A stretch of 64,000 nt of DNA from Ficedula albicollis (taxonomy: Eukaryota > Chordata > Aves > Passeriformes > Muscicapidae): the NCBI RefSeq assembly GCF_000247815.1, contig NC_021673.1:105503363-105567362 (forward strand), in the 5' to 3' direction. Positions 13,162 to 27,442 of this stretch are shown here, piece by piece (position 1 is the first letter of the stretch; every line of letters begins with the position of its first letter). A model generated the notes under the pieces. The model worked only from the letters and a program-made list of their open reading frames with translations. It did not search any database and was not told the DNA's origin. Position numbers and translations under genes: made by a program.

Positions 13162-13743
13162 TGGGGAGAGCTGAAAGTGGAATGGTTACAGTGAAACATG
13201 CTGCCTGTATTTAGATAATTCTCCTTCCAAGTGACAGACCATTAAACCTCTAAATTGTTTTATTTGCTACTTAAATATGTCTTTGCTTAGTCTTTGAGTC
13301 CCAGGAGCTAATGAAAGAAGCCTTAGAAGAAAATCAGCAGATTTTGTAGGAGTAGAACTTATATGATGTGCAGAGCTTGTAAAATACTATAACTTTTGAC
13401 TTTGTAGAAAATGAGATAGTCCATCAAAAAAGATACTTCTTAAAGAGATTAAAAATGCTTATTTCTCCTCCTAACTTCAAAAAATAATAGTTTCAAAATT
13501 CAGGTTTAAAAAATTATTCTAGTCACTACTTTAAAGCATCAGTCTCTACGTTAAATATATTTCGTAACTTATACCAATTCCATTATTTTTTTGGTACTAA
13601 GCAACAGAATACAAAAAGGGTTTAAGTCTTAGTGTCAGACAGGTCTACCTTGATTTTTATCACAGAATTCAACACAAATAACATTTTGAAATATTCAGTT
13701 ATCCAAAACTTTTAAGAAATTCTGTAAATCAGTCTATACGATA
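13162..13743. other. Unassigned non-coding DNA
   Basis: AT-rich sequence with no recognisable feature. Confidence 0.6.
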
Positions 13744-13908
13744 CCTTCTCTTTTCTACCCTTTTTTTCTCTTCACCAGATACAGCCTGGTAGCTCTTCAC
13801 TTCTCCCTCTCTTGGTTGGCCCAACCCTTCTCTTTTCTACCCTTTTTTTCTCTTCACCTGATACAGCCTGGTAGCTCTTCACTTCTCCCTGTCTTGGTTG
13901 GCCCAACT
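13744..13908. repeat. Tandem duplication, two 82-bp copies
   Basis: The pyrimidine-rich block starting 'ccttctcttttctaccc' at 13,744 recurs at 13,826. The copies differ at about two positions ('caccagat' against 'cacctgat', 'cctctctt' against 'cctgtctt'). Confidence 0.95.
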
Positions 13909-14977
13909 ACTGCAAATACTCAAATTAACTGTGAAGATAACAGGAATCACTTCAACAATATCATACACATCTCCCCAGCTATGTGCTTGTAACCAAATGT
14001 TAGCAACACTCATCAGCTAAAGAGTTAAAACTGCCATTTTGCTTTTGTGTTTGAGTACATTGCACTCTCATATTTGTATAATTTTTCTGTGTATTTGTGG
14101 TGATGTTCTACTTACTAAGAAGTATAACTTTCTCTACTTCTATGAACATTAATGTTTGGTGAGAGAGCCCAAGCTGTCCAAGTGTGTTGGGATTTTTGTA
14201 TTTCACACACAGGTCTGGCTTTTAAAAACTGCCAAAAACATACTTCTGGGCAAAAATGGGCCCTGAGCTATCCACAACAAATCTAAACCAATGAAGGAAG
14301 AAAAGATGACTGCATGGCCTAATGTCTGTACTTGGGAGTATGAGGGATTTCAGACAAGAAAAACAAAGGGTTAAAATGTGATAAAAGAAAATATATACAG
14401 CAGTTTTAAAATGGAATTCTTAATTCATTGCAGGAAAAAACAGTATTTAAAATACCTGTTCCAGGCTGCAGAATAAACTTTAAGCTATTATGTTATAAAA
14501 ACCCAAAAAAAACCTACTTCCTTTTTATGACAAAGTGGGAAAGTTTTACCTTTGTTTACAGTTCCAGAAATATCTCAGATTTACAGGATAGTTTTAGTTA
14601 TAATAATTCTTTTTAAGAGAGTCTGGCCCTAAAAATGTAACAAGTCAGTAAAACAGTTGTTAGAAAATACGATTATCTTGATATTTAACACAGGATTCAG
14701 TTTGATACATGCACTACACATAAGACTCCATTTCTTTCCTAGAGCACTTGGTGTTTTCTACTATCCACCAAGGCAGGTCTTTTGGATGGTATGTAGTGCC
14801 ATGGCTAGACATTGACAAGGAATTTTTCAGGTAAAATATAAATATAACATTGTTAAATGATTATTTTATTTAATCTTCTGTCATGACACCTGAAGCTATG
14901 GTTGTTAATGAAACACTACAAATCAACAGAGTACATAGAAGTAAAAGAATTGGCTTTTGCCTTTTATTCCTTCTTTC
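13909..14977. other. Unassigned non-coding DNA
   Basis: AT-rich sequence with no gene or repeat family that I recognise. Confidence 0.6.
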
Positions 14978-15762
<785 letters not shown>

Positions 15763-15969
15763 GTTTTCTGTACAATATGAGTCAGTTAAAGTTATGATGA
15801 CTGAAAGACAAAAATTTTCCTGATTTGACACCCAAAATGAATGCTGGTCTGGGGTTCGATTCTTGCAACTGGTACTTCAGTAGTTACTGGCTGAAATTTA
15901 ATACAAAATGTTAGCAATATGTAAAAATTTGCACAGGACCAAAAAATCCAAGGCTATTCTAGAAATTTT

Positions 15970-16530
15970 GGGTATGACCTCTGGAAGTCTTGTGGTCTGA
16001 CCTTCCTGCTTAAGCAGGGATGCTGAGAGCCAGTTGTCCAGCACTATGTCCCAATGGCCTTTGAAATTCCACAAATGGCTGGAAAACGCACAACCTCCCT
16101 GGAAAACCTGGATCAGTGCTCAGGGTAGAGAAGTGTTTCCTGTTTTTCAGAGGGAGCCTCCTGTATTTCACTCTGTGCCCATTGTCTCTTGTCCTGTCAC
16201 TGGGCATCACTGGAAAGAGCCCAGCTCCACCTTCTTGGCACCATCCCCTCAGATGTTTATGGACACTGATGAGATTCCTCTGAGTTGTGTCTTCTCCAGG
16301 CTGAGGAGCCCCAGCTCTCTCAGTCTTTCCTCAAAGGAGGGATGCTCCAGTCCCTTCAACTTTGTGGCACTTTGCTGAAGCCTCCAGCATGTTTATTTCT
16401 CTCTTATACTGGGGAGTTCAGAACTGGATCCAACACTCCTTGTGTGGCCTCACCAGTGCTGATCACTTTGGCACAGACTCTTGAGCAGAAACCTTTGATA
16501 AGCAGCTGCACTGGGACAGTCTTTCTTCTT
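15970..16530 (-). mobile_element. CR1 LINE fragment
   Basis: Read on the plus strand, this is the antisense of the CR1 3' region. Landmarks are 'ctgcttaagcagggatgc' near 16,007, 'aacctccctgg' near 16,091, 'tcttctccaggctgagga' near 16,290, and the 'actggatccaacactcc'-equivalent near 16,422. The extreme 3' terminus is missing at the left side. It is a 5'-truncated, decayed and inactive copy, as is usual for CR1. Confidence 0.9.
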
Positions 16531-19488
16531 ATCATAAAGATCACTTGCTGCTGTTTAAGAATTAGTAATGCCCAAATGCTCAGCCCATATAGGGGGAGGA
16601 CAAAACAAAGGGGCTACACATTTCAGCATTGATTGTTTTGTCAAGAACAAAATCCTTATTTCTTTAGTTATACTTGGAATTTTTTTAATATGAACTGAAG
16701 TTATTATTCTGGTCAATCTGACCAGCCTGGTCTTCAAGGAGTTGGATTCCTTGTAGACTAACTATAGAGCTGTCTGAACGGCAGAGGGATTTTTTTCATT
16801 TTAAATATGAAGCAACTGCTAGCTAATGGTGTGTGCCATTTCTCACATTGATATAGACTAGAATTTGTATGAGATCCTTTAATTTTGCTACGTGAATCAA
16901 TTTCTTGAATCACGAAACACGAGAGTCTGCAGATAGTCAAATCCAGCATTTCAGATCAAAGCTGTGTTACTCAAGCATGTGTTCAAATTTGTTACTGAAT
17001 TTGAAAGGAGCATTTGCAGCATGTTGTCCCTGATCTAACAACCCCATCAGAAAAATAAAGGGTGGAATTCCCAGTTAAGACTAGTTTCTACCGGCAGGAT
17101 CACCATGTCCCACACTTCTAAAATACTTTTTTGAGAGTTTGGAGCATTAATAGAACCCTACTTTGGTTTTCCACAGAAGTGTGCGCTGTAAAATTGTATT
17201 GGATGGACATCCCATTCCCCTGAGAGGACACAGCCTTGGGGGAACCATTTCATGTGACCTATAGCTGCTGAAAGCAAAGGTTGCTGTGCACCTGGTGCCC
17301 AGCCCTGCTCCACCAACCAGCTCGTTCATCTGGGCACGCTCCTTATATTGATAATGGTGTTTAATCAGCTTCTGCAGGTAGGCCCACAGACATCTTCAGG
17401 AGTGTTGGGACCTTTTATTTCCCCCTAGGCACAGTCTGGAAAATTGGTTCTGTAAATTATATGGCAAAATGACCTGACCAAATTGCTGCCTACACCTTCC
17501 TTTTATGCAGCACCAGACTGGAAGCTACAGCAATTGTTAGTGCCCCAGAGAGCAGCCAGCCCTGTTAGGTGCTCCACCTTCTGCTTTCACACACCATGAG
17601 AAGTGAAGTGGGCAATGCATCATATTTGGGAAAAGAATATTATGCTGAGAATGAAATCATCCTTTCAGAGTTTTATTTTAATAGCAATGTTTCCCCCCCA
17701 GGAAAAGATAATCAGACCATATAACCTCACTATTTGCAATGAAAGTAGCATGGAGCCTTTCCTGCATAAAAACTGTGCCACAGTCTCTACATATATTTTG
17801 GAATAAAAAAACCCCAACAAACTAATAGCAGCCCAGTAAACAGAACTGTTATTTATCTCACCAATAACACCTTCTTTGTGACACACCATTTTCCTTTACC
17901 CCTTGCAACTTCATAAGCTTTGGAAAACATGTTTTTGAAATACCTCTGTGTGTGAAGCTTATTAAATTAGTCTGTTCCCTTCAGTATTAAAAAAAAAAAA
18001 GTAGATTAAAACTGAACTCATTTCATGGTCTGAAAAGAGTGTCAAGAAAAGTGAAATAACGTTTGTACAGTTTAGTAAGGTGGGTTAACCTTTCGAAGAA
18101 CATAGCAAATGCTTTGTGGAACACGAAATTACATTCACATGTTCTCTTGGCTTTGCAGAGGTAGTTTTCTAATGTATCATGAAAGAGCTGCAAATACATG
18201 TATCGAATATCAAGCATGCTGATAGTTGCCCTGTGGCAGGCTTGAGAAAAGTGACAGCCAGAGCACACAGCAGAATGGTTGCTGTGTCACTTTTGGCATC
18301 TGTTTTGGAGGAATTTTGTCTGTCTCTAAAGCAGTGTGATCCTCAGTGTACAGTCACTTTGGAAGTGTTAGCTAGTCCACGTTGTGCGGAGCACATTGAT
18401 GCTTTGAACTGTCAAAAACTGCTCAAGATATTTTAGCAATATATAAGCCCATTTCCTTTGACAGAAGATCCAAGACAAGGCTGTGGGAGAGTGAAATTTC
18501 TCTTGGAAGATAACACCCATTTCTATATTAAGTGGCAGAAAATCTTCCAGTCGCTCTAGCCTTTGAAAATTATGATCTAAATTCTGAGTCTGCTTATATC
18601 CTTCCCCTGACTGGGTGGCTGCAGCTCAGGAATTGTCTCCACTGAAACAAACTGGCTGTGGATGTAGATGAGGAAAGCTCTGGGCTTGAAAGAGCCTAGA
18701 AGAGGAACCAAAATTGGCAAGGAGGGGGAATGTGGTACAGCATGGAGAGCTCCGTGCAGTTTAATCATTTTCCTGAACACATTTGTTCTGTTCCCTGTAA
18801 TAGCTTATTGTAATCTAAAATTCAGTTTCATTGCAAATGTTTTTTTTTTTCCATTCTGTTAATTTGAGAGACTTTTACAATTAGAATTCCTAAACCAAAC
18901 TCATTTAATGTTCAAAAAGACAGAATTGTGGCTAATTAAAGATAACAGCAAATCAACCACATAAAACAATCACATGGTGTACTGAGTATGATTACAACAG
19001 CCAGTGTATTGAGCGCTGTGAGATATATCCTCTGTTGCTGATGGGGAAATATGCTGTGTCTTCCCTGATATTGCAATTTTCCCCCTTTGCTCAGGTAGCA
19101 TTTATCCATTTTTTTAAATGCTGTCATCCTGTAGATTAGTTGCAGGCAACAAGGCTTTTCATAGTCTGGCTCTAATTCCCCATTATGATACAGCATTGTG
19201 CCTTAGGCATTGCACTGCAAGCAGTAGCAAAGATTTACTTTCCACCAGTCAATGCTGCACAGCACTAGAGCCAATCCTTCTATCGACACTGCCTGCTTAA
19301 ACAGCCATGGGTGGTTCATCAGCCTCCCCTGTGCTAACAGAGAACAGCACACAGCTCTCATCATTACTTTTCTTCCCAGGTTTCTTTATCCTTCGGTTTT
19401 GTTTCCCATACTGAAGATTTTAGCAGGCCACAATGGAGCCTATCTGGTTAATAGGCAAGGCATAAAATAAGTTTGGAAACATGTTAAT
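16531..19488. other. Unassigned non-coding DNA
   Basis: No coding, RNA or named repeat feature is apparent. Short homopolymers occur at about 17,989-18,000 (A) and 18,840-18,850 (T). Confidence 0.6.
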
Positions 19489-19600
19489 CAATTTGAGAGG
19501 AATTTTTAGGTACTGAAATAACTTGTGCATAGGCTGAGACACACCAATTTGAGAGGAATTTTTAGGTACTGAAATAACTTGTGCATAGGCTAAGACACAC
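19489..19600. repeat. Tandem duplication, two 56-bp copies
   Basis: 'caatttgagaggaattttt' occurs at 19,489 and 19,545, with one difference ('ggctgagac' against 'ggctaagac'). Confidence 0.95.
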
Positions 19601-19738
19601 ATTATCAGCATCAAACTAGATGTCAATTTAAACCTGCTAACTGAACTCAAGCTCCCCTTCAAGAAAATACATTATCAGCATCAAACTAGATGTCAATTTA
19701 ATCCTGCTAACTGAACTCAAGCTCTCCTTCAAGAAAAT
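19599..19738. repeat. Tandem duplication, two 70-bp copies
   Basis: 'attatcagcatcaaactag' occurs at 19,601 and 19,671, with about two differences. It follows the 56-bp duplication without any spacer, the same back-to-back arrangement seen at 12,847-13,161. Confidence 0.95.
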
Positions 19739-20361
19739 CTTGGGATGTACAGACAGAAATTAAAAAATAAAAAGCCTTGAATTCTGTTGTTATAATAGGG
19801 ATGATACTGAGAGTGTCTGGACTAAACTTATTCCAGTCAACATTCCACCATTAACCTTAAAGCATGGGCTTAATCTCACTTTATATAAATTAAATGAGAA
19901 TCTGGAGAGTCAGATAGAAGTAGCCAAGAGGGTCTACTTTTGTCTCAAGAATGACCCTCATTTATGAGGTTGTGGATATAGACTCGAACTGCCATAATAT
20001 GAATGGTCACACTGAAGTGGGAATTTTGGAGTCAGTGACCCTCGTATTTCAGACCATTGCTACTAGTGCAGAAATAAAATAATGCAACAAGGATACAGCT
20101 CATCTCTTGGAGTACTTAGCAATGTTTTTTAGGATAATTTGGCTGCTGGCAGATGCTAACTAAGCTAGAATAGCTAAACATAACCTTCGAGTGCTCCTCT
20201 TTGTAGAGAGTGTTTATCTGCCCACCTAAATCAGTGCAAAAACCAAAGCTTTGCTGAAGACATGTAAGGCTCCTGTGCAAAGGATATGCCTGTTCTCTTC
20301 CAACAAGGAAAGATAGCTTTATTCTCACTTACAATGGACTTGTTCTGAAATGATGGGAGCA
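19739..20361. other. Unassigned non-coding DNA
   Basis: Nothing recognisable. Confidence 0.6.
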
Positions 20362-20541
20362 TGAAAAAGAATTGCAAAATTCTCTTGCCAGTTTTGCTCA
20401 ATTTCAGGGATTCTTGAGCTGTCAGAAGGGGACAGAAAAGTATTGTTCGTGAGAAAGAATTGCAAAATTCTCTTGCCAGTTTTGCTCAATTTCAGGGATT
20501 CTTGAGCTGTCAGAAGGGGACAGAAAAGTATTGTTCATGAG
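20362..20541. repeat. Tandem duplication, two 88-bp copies
   Basis: 'agaattgcaaaattctc' occurs at 20,368 and 20,456. The copies end in 'gttcgtgag' and 'gttcatgag', one difference. Confidence 0.95.
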
Positions 20542-23114
20542 CATCAGGCCCACTGTATTTAACAGCACAGAATAATAGTTGAAGACTGTTCAAGAATGAA
20601 TAAATATAGCAAAAAATGCATAATCATTAATTAGATTTGGAATATATCACACATTTCCCAGACCAAGGACCCTTTAATTAAAAATGAGTTTACAGATTTC
20701 AGTTTTCCCTGTATGAAAAAGTCATACACTTTATTTTTATCCACAATTGTTCTTGGCAATCCATGCCAATCTGTAAATAATCTGGATTTTGTCCCAAAAC
20801 CCTCCAGTAAATGACCTCATTAAAAATATAGAAGTGTAGAATAAATTGGCAGAAAATTATTGTATCTTCCAAAAGGCTTAATCTTTTAATATGCACAATT
20901 ACTTTAATAACTGGAGGCCAAATGCAGATATAGGTGGAGGGTCTCTGCTACTTAATATTAATAGAAATATTAGTATTTAATATCTGTTTGTGTCTAGATT
21001 TATATAGTCTGGCTCATACTCTCAATTGACTCGATGAAGGTACTGCTAGGGCATTTTTTCCAAAATGCATGTTTAAAATCTGTGAGGGTAATTTGGGAAA
21101 ACTCATTATTTTGTAGACATAGCCTTATTTTTGTAGCTACTTTTAATCATCAGGATATGTCTGGGCATTTCTGAATCTCACAGATTCAGAAACATGTGAA
21201 ACACCATTTGTACCAGAGGTCCCAGGTCAGATCTCTTTACAGAAAACAGCAACAAGACCAGAGCTGATTTCATTCACATTTCTTAGCATGAGAACTTGGA
21301 ACTAGAAATATTACTACAGATAACAAAGAAAAAATTAGATTTTTACTAAAAGCTAAGTACTAATTTTTCCTTATACTAGGATCACTATCATTCCAGTATT
21401 TCTGGTCTTCTGTTGCTCAGAGCACCAAGATATTACATTGTCAGTACAAACTGCTCAGAAATTATGATGTTGGGACAGCATTTAAAAGTGTTTTGTATCA
21501 AGTTAAGTGTCCTCTGATATTTTTATAGGTATAAAGTAAAGGATTTTTTTTAGAAGACCACTATAAAATCTTAGTTTGGAAAATGTGTGTTTACACCTTC
21601 AAACAGAAATGCCTGTAGTTCTGATTATGTGAAACCATTTTTTTTCTGCAATATTCAGCGTTCTTGACAGCCACTTTGGCATCATCTTCTTGAGCATTCC
21701 CATTGCAGCCAATTATTTTAGTATGTCAGGGTAATACCCTGAAACCCCTTTGATATGGAGACCTCCCTGGATTTGGGGACTGTTTTTGCTACATGGAGCT
21801 GATTTCGTTAAGCAGGATGGACTAAGGGCTCAGTCCTGAAAACCCAATGCAGTCTTGCTGTTGCTTGCCATGGCAATCCCAAGGAAAACCCCGGGGGGCC
21901 CAGATGCTGAAGCAGGAACACCTGGTTTCCTGCCAGGGAGTGCACGGCTTCCTCCACAGTCCAGCTGGGTACTCTGGATTCAGCCTCAAGGGGCTGACGT
22001 TGACAGCCCATGTCCATGTGACCGCTTGCTTGCTCTGGCACCTTGTGTTGAAGGGGCAGCCTGGACAGTCCCATGCTGGTTATCAACATTCATTGCATGA
22101 CTTTGGGTAGAGCTGGTCCTGGTGCAGATCCCCTGGTCTCGAAGTGTGCTGGGTCAGCTTTGGCTGCAAAGCCAGGCTCTTCCTCTCCCTCCTCAACAGT
22201 GCAGGGGGGAATGGAATAGTGCAAGGTGTGATGAAGACAGTGCAGCTGCAGGTTTCCTCTTCAGTTGCATTTCTTTAGTTTTCCCCTCAGACTCCTGTCA
22301 CTCATCTCACTTCATTAAAATTAAATCTGTTAAGAAATGTTTTTACTGTTAGTTCAGCCGAAAACTGAGCTGGGGCCTCAGAGTGCTTTAGTCAAGTTCA
22401 TTAACAGCCATTTAACTTTCTTAATTATTTTTTTTTTCAGTGGAGCTCTTGAGTAATATACTCACCTTTCCCCCACAAAGAACAATAATCCTCCATCACT
22501 CAAGGCAAGAACTACCCCCATAGGTCTTCTTTCTCCATAGGAAGTCCACACAGTATGGACATGCTTTGAAAGTTTAAATGTCAGTACTCTTGCACAATGC
22601 CTGTTGCTGATCAGGAATGGCAAGACGAGAAATTCATGAGTGCCAGACATGAAGACACAGCATACATTTGGTGTTTCTAAAAGGAGGGAATATGACTGCA
22701 CCACTTAGAATTTGTCCTGTGATCATCTGTATGACTTCCTACCCTCTCTGCCTCCCTCCCTTGCCACCCCAATTCTCCTAGCCCATGAGACAGGTGAATG
22801 AGCAATGAGCTTTGGGGGCAACAAAGCCAGGAAAGAAAGAAGACTTGGAGGGTGATGGGACTGGTGCTACCCCTTCAGAATCTGACTGCTAAAAGAAATG
22901 GCCCACAGAACATTGTCCCATCCCTTAAGAGAAAAAAACAAAAACAAAAACAAAAACAAAAAACCACCAGCTTTTCCACCTTGCTGAAGGAGGGATTATC
23001 TTCTGCTTCAGCATTAATGTGCTGATCCATGGTGAGTGGCAGAGGGAGCCTTGGCTTAGAGACCCATGGTAGAGTGTGAACATTGCAGATGGAGGACAAT
23101 GGGTTAGGCCAGAG
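20542..23114. other. Unassigned non-coding DNA
   Basis: I see no gene. The GC-richer stretch at about 21,770-22,250 has short frames on both strands, but none has splice context or recognisable protein content. Confidence 0.55.
22932..22963. repeat. (AAAAAC)n microsatellite
   Basis: A short run of the six-base unit AAAAAC, about five copies. Confidence 0.9.
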
Positions 23115-23252
23115 CAAGGGAGGTATAGATTGTCCCTATCCAGGCACACAGTTTTTAGGAAAAAACCATGCCTTGTATGTGTACAAGGGAGGTATAGATT
23201 GTCCCTATCCAGGCATACAGTTTTTAGGAAAAAAACATGCCTTGTATGTGTG
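23115..23252. repeat. Tandem duplication, two 69-bp copies
   Basis: 'caagggaggtatagattg' occurs at 23,115 and 23,184, with about two differences. The period is a multiple of three, so the duplication is visible in translation, but the frame is not otherwise coding-like. Confidence 0.95.
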
Positions 23253-24692
23253 TTAACTTTTTCATGGCATGTCCCAGGGGAGGTAAAGCCACAGCTGCTG
23301 TGCTGGGTGAGTGCCTGTCTGGATTGCATTCGCTCCACCACCTGTTGCAAGTGGGAAATCATATTGTCTGTTGTAGAACCAACGACAGACTTTATTGCAA
23401 GCAAATAAGCAAGGGCATGGCTGTAGCTCTGCTGGCTCTATTTTCACCAGCTGCAGTTCCATGAAGAGAATGCCCAAGGGAGAAGACAGGACCTAAGCCC
23501 TGGTAAGAGACTTTTCAGCAAAAGCAGAAGAGAAAATTCACTGTTTGCCCATGTAGATAAAGGATAAGGAAGTAAATAAATAAAAAAAACAGCTTTCCTT
23601 TAATTATTTTCTTCTAGCAAAGTGATATATCTGAACTCCTGTTTTAGTTCGGAAGATTGCAGTTTATTTCTAGACACTGAAATTTATACAGAAACCAACA
23701 GGTTTTCCTGTCTAAATACAGTATGGGGGAAAAAGCTGTAAGCATACTGTAGCCTTAGAAATCTGAAATGCATGTTGCAGTGAAGATGGGAGAAAAACAG
23801 CTACTCTTGCTGAACACGTCACTGAATAATCCACTCCGTTACCATGATAGCCACACTGCTACCTTGAAAGAAATTGTGCTTGTGTTAAGGTGGCATGATG
23901 GATGAAAAAAATAACCTTGGATCCACGAGGAGCTGGAGAAAGAGCTAATCAATCATGTTCTGTTTCGTTCTTTCTAAACAACTATTGTTGCTGATAACAG
24001 GTAAGTAAATAGAATTTATTATCCCAGTGGAGGAAAGCTGAATTAGTTGCCTGATGATAAGCTTCCACACTGAGAGCAAATTGCCTGTTTGCAGACTCTC
24101 CAAGCTCGAGGGAATGTGTAAGGTCAGAGGTATTCTTTCTAATGAAACAGTGCACTTGGTTTTAAAGGCTGTGCAGCTGGTGATCCTCACCCAGCAGGGA
24201 TTCACAGGCTGCATTTTGGGGCCTCCCTCGCTTGCAAACCTGGCTTGGCAACACCAGCGCTCTTTTTGTGGCCAAGCATTCCCTGCCCAGGAGCCCCGAG
24301 CAAGGCTTCACAAAAATGCAGGACTCAAACCTTTCTGAGCAAATCTAATGCTGTAAACACTGGAAAAATACTTCTGCAGGCTGCCATATGGGGAATGAAT
24401 CCATTTGGCCTGGAGAAAGGAGGTTTGGGTGCTCATGTGACTGATGGAGTGACTGTGGGTGTGAGTGTGAGTGTGAGTGTGGGCTGGGGAAGCTGGTCTC
24501 AGCTCACAAACTTGCCACTGGATAGATCTGACAGCAGGTCTGAAGTTATTCGATCTTCACATCCTGAAAGTTTCATGAAAATAAACTGAGATGCAGATCC
24601 AAAGGCCATCTTAGTGCATCCTCGGAGGGGAAGGCTGCTAGGTAATTATATCCTTTATATATATATATATCTATACCAGACAAAGTAAATAA
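23253..24692. other. Unassigned non-coding DNA with two short microsatellites
   Basis: It contains a (GTGTGA)-type run at about 24,459-24,482 and a (TA)n run at about 24,656-24,670. I see nothing else that I can name. Confidence 0.65.
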
Positions 24693-24844
24693 TGACTGGG
24701 TTGCTCACTTCAAAAAAACAAACAAGCAAACAAAAAAAACCCATAGTGAAGATGAGGTAGTTCACATGACTGGGTTGCTCACTTCAAAAAAACAAACAAA
24801 CAAGCAAACAAAAAAAACCCACAGTGAAGATGAGGTAGTTCACA
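24693..24844. repeat. Tandem duplication, 74- and 78-bp copies
   Basis: 'tgactgggttgctcactt' occurs at 24,693 and 24,767. The second copy has one extra AACA unit in its A-rich core, and one substitution ('cccatag' against 'cccacag'). Confidence 0.95.
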
Positions 24845-27442
24845 AATTCAGAAATACCTGTAGGAACTGTCATTACAAGAATTTTATGAGTGATTAGTTA
24901 CTCATCAAGTTATTCCACCCTTCTGCTTTTCCTCAGATAGTTCTGTTAACCTACTACAGCTCTATAAATACATTTTATTACTGTGGAGAAAAACAAAATG
25001 TCTGCTGCAGAAATGTGCTTTACAAGAGCAGCAAAAAATTCACTTAGCAAAGGACTCATTGCCCTGTGTGTGAGATCAGGCAAAGGTCATGTGTATGAAA
25101 TATAACATGATCACCCAATTAAACATTTTCTCATGGAGCACACATATGGAGAGTGTTCTGAGTCTCTTAAGTCTGTATGCTTTGCTCTGAAGTACTTTTT
25201 TTCTTTTTTCCCCCGTTAAAAAGGCTCATTTGGAATTGTTCTGAAGGGCTTAATGATTTCTTAAAAAAAATACATGTGTCTTTTGAACTTTAGCAGCAGT
25301 GTTGTTTATACCCACAAGTACAGCATAAATCTTGGCTTCCTGATCACTTTTGCTTCTGGAAAAGTGGGGGGTTGTGCTAGACTGCAAGCCAGCTGTTTGG
25401 AAATGAGGGAAGGTGAGATTCACACGTTGTTATTGGATTTCTTCCATATCGACCAACAGCAGAAGAGTGGAGGTGTTTCTGGGATCAACCTGCCTTCCTG
25501 GAGGGCAGAATACCCCAGTGGCTACAGACTGTGTGCCTCCAAGATCTGCCTCTTCAATTTGCTATTACCCACATAATTTGGTCTTTTATCCATCTATCTC
25601 TACCACACACCCCAGTGTCCCAATATTTATCCCACATGCACTTATTCTGCCTCTCTGGTCCTACTTTAGCCCTCTTTTCCCACAAATGGATCCTCCCTCA
25701 GCCTTGACATTTCCTCAGATGCACCTCCTTTAACTCTCCTTCTTACCTTCAATCCCAGGCAGGGGTTTCTGCTCCTTCAGCGGGCAGGAGCCCCCACAGC
25801 AAGGTGATGAGCTTCCTGCTTACAGCTTTGTGACTTCAACACAGCCACACCTGGCTGTGGAGTAGGCTGGCTGCAGGCAGAATATCAGAAGACAAGCTGC
25901 CCCCCCCAAAGATGTGACAAAGACACCTAAATTGAAATAATTCATTTGTCAAGTGAGTTGGTGGGTTAATGGTGAGATTAATGGTGAGGCCAGTTCCCTG
26001 CCCATAGGAGAAAAAAAAGAGTATGATCATAATATTTCTTAAATGAATAGGAAAGTAGATTCTTTCCTCATCCCATCTACCAAAGCTGTTCTGTTGCAAA
26101 AACTCTGGAGGGGGGGAAGGTCAGCTGGCAGAAGATGTTTTTTAATGTGGGTTGCTGCCCCACAGCCACAGTGCAAGGCAGCAAAACTGACTATCAGATG
26201 TAGACTGTCAGTCTGTGTCATGCTCTGCCTGTGATAAACCTCTGCCAGCAAGGGGAAAAATCTCTTGGAGAGGAAATAATGGTAAGCATTTACTCCACTT
26301 CTCCAACAATCCTTTTGCAAAGAAAATGTTCTCTATTCAAATGCCCAGTGTAGCTTCTAAGACACCTAGATAACCTCCCTTTCCTTGAAAGAGAGGTGTC
26401 CTGACCATATTTGCAGACCAGTATTTGCAGAGGCAATGCCTTGTGTGGCTATCTCACTAGAGGAGATCCAAGCTTGGCTGGAAGCAAGCCTTTTGTGATT
26501 CCCATGTTCACAGAGCCACATAATAGAAGAGGACTCTGATCCAAAAGCTAAGCTTTCATTAATGCCAAAATAAAACTCCTATATAAATAGAATGTGAACC
26601 AGGTCATTCTTGCCAATCCAAGTTTGTAGACAGTCTGAAATAATAGCTGTGAGCAGTATATAAACTGTTCCCGTTCTTCTCAATGTGGTGCTAACTAGGA
26701 AATCTAATTATCACAATTTAAATGTCAGCAACATTCAATATTTTTCTACTGAATACTCTAACAGAAACATTCAGCTTATATGCCCTTATTACATTCCCAA
26801 ACCATCTCCCATATTTTTCACTGTGTGCCAGATGTACCACCTGTCCTCTGTCCAGTCACCAAATCCTCCAGATTCCTCCCTACAATTTTTACTACAAGGT
26901 AATTTAGCACTGTCAATCTGATAGCCTGGGATACATCTTGAAAAGCTTGGGAGCAGGTAAATAAAATTCGGTGTTGAAATTAAGACAGCAAAGAACCTTT
27001 TGCATACAATAATACTAATTTAATTAAACATAATACTGATTTTAATATTATTTTTTTATGTTCAGTTTGACACAGTAAAATGTTCAAGACTGCATTCATC
27101 AGGATCTGATGGCGTTTCTGACAGTTTCATTCCAGTTTGTTGAGGAGCTGGTAACAAAGATGTTGGCTAGAAAAATGAGGCAACACATAAGGATAAATAT
27201 TTGTCAGAGGAATAGTTGCTGCTGGTTCCTCAGTACAAGCACTTTTCACTGGTTGTTGCATATGCTGTGCCAGAGGCCATATTGAGCAAATGGCTGTTAA
27301 AAAGTTGCAAATAAACTCGTGATTCATTTCACTATTCACCCAAAGCTTTTTTTTTTTCTTGTTGAAGATAAGAAGCTTTGCTTGAAACATTTGAATCAGA
27401 TGGCTGTTTGAAATAAAAATTTAACTTTTTGACTTACTAATG
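24845..27442. other. Unassigned non-coding DNA
   Basis: No gene or named repeat recognised. It has short C and A homopolymers, for example at about 25,900. Confidence 0.6.

Noticed and set aside
23115..23252. A frame with a duplicated 23-residue segment on both strands
   Set aside because: The 69-bp DNA duplication keeps phase by chance; there is no splice context or recognisable domain.
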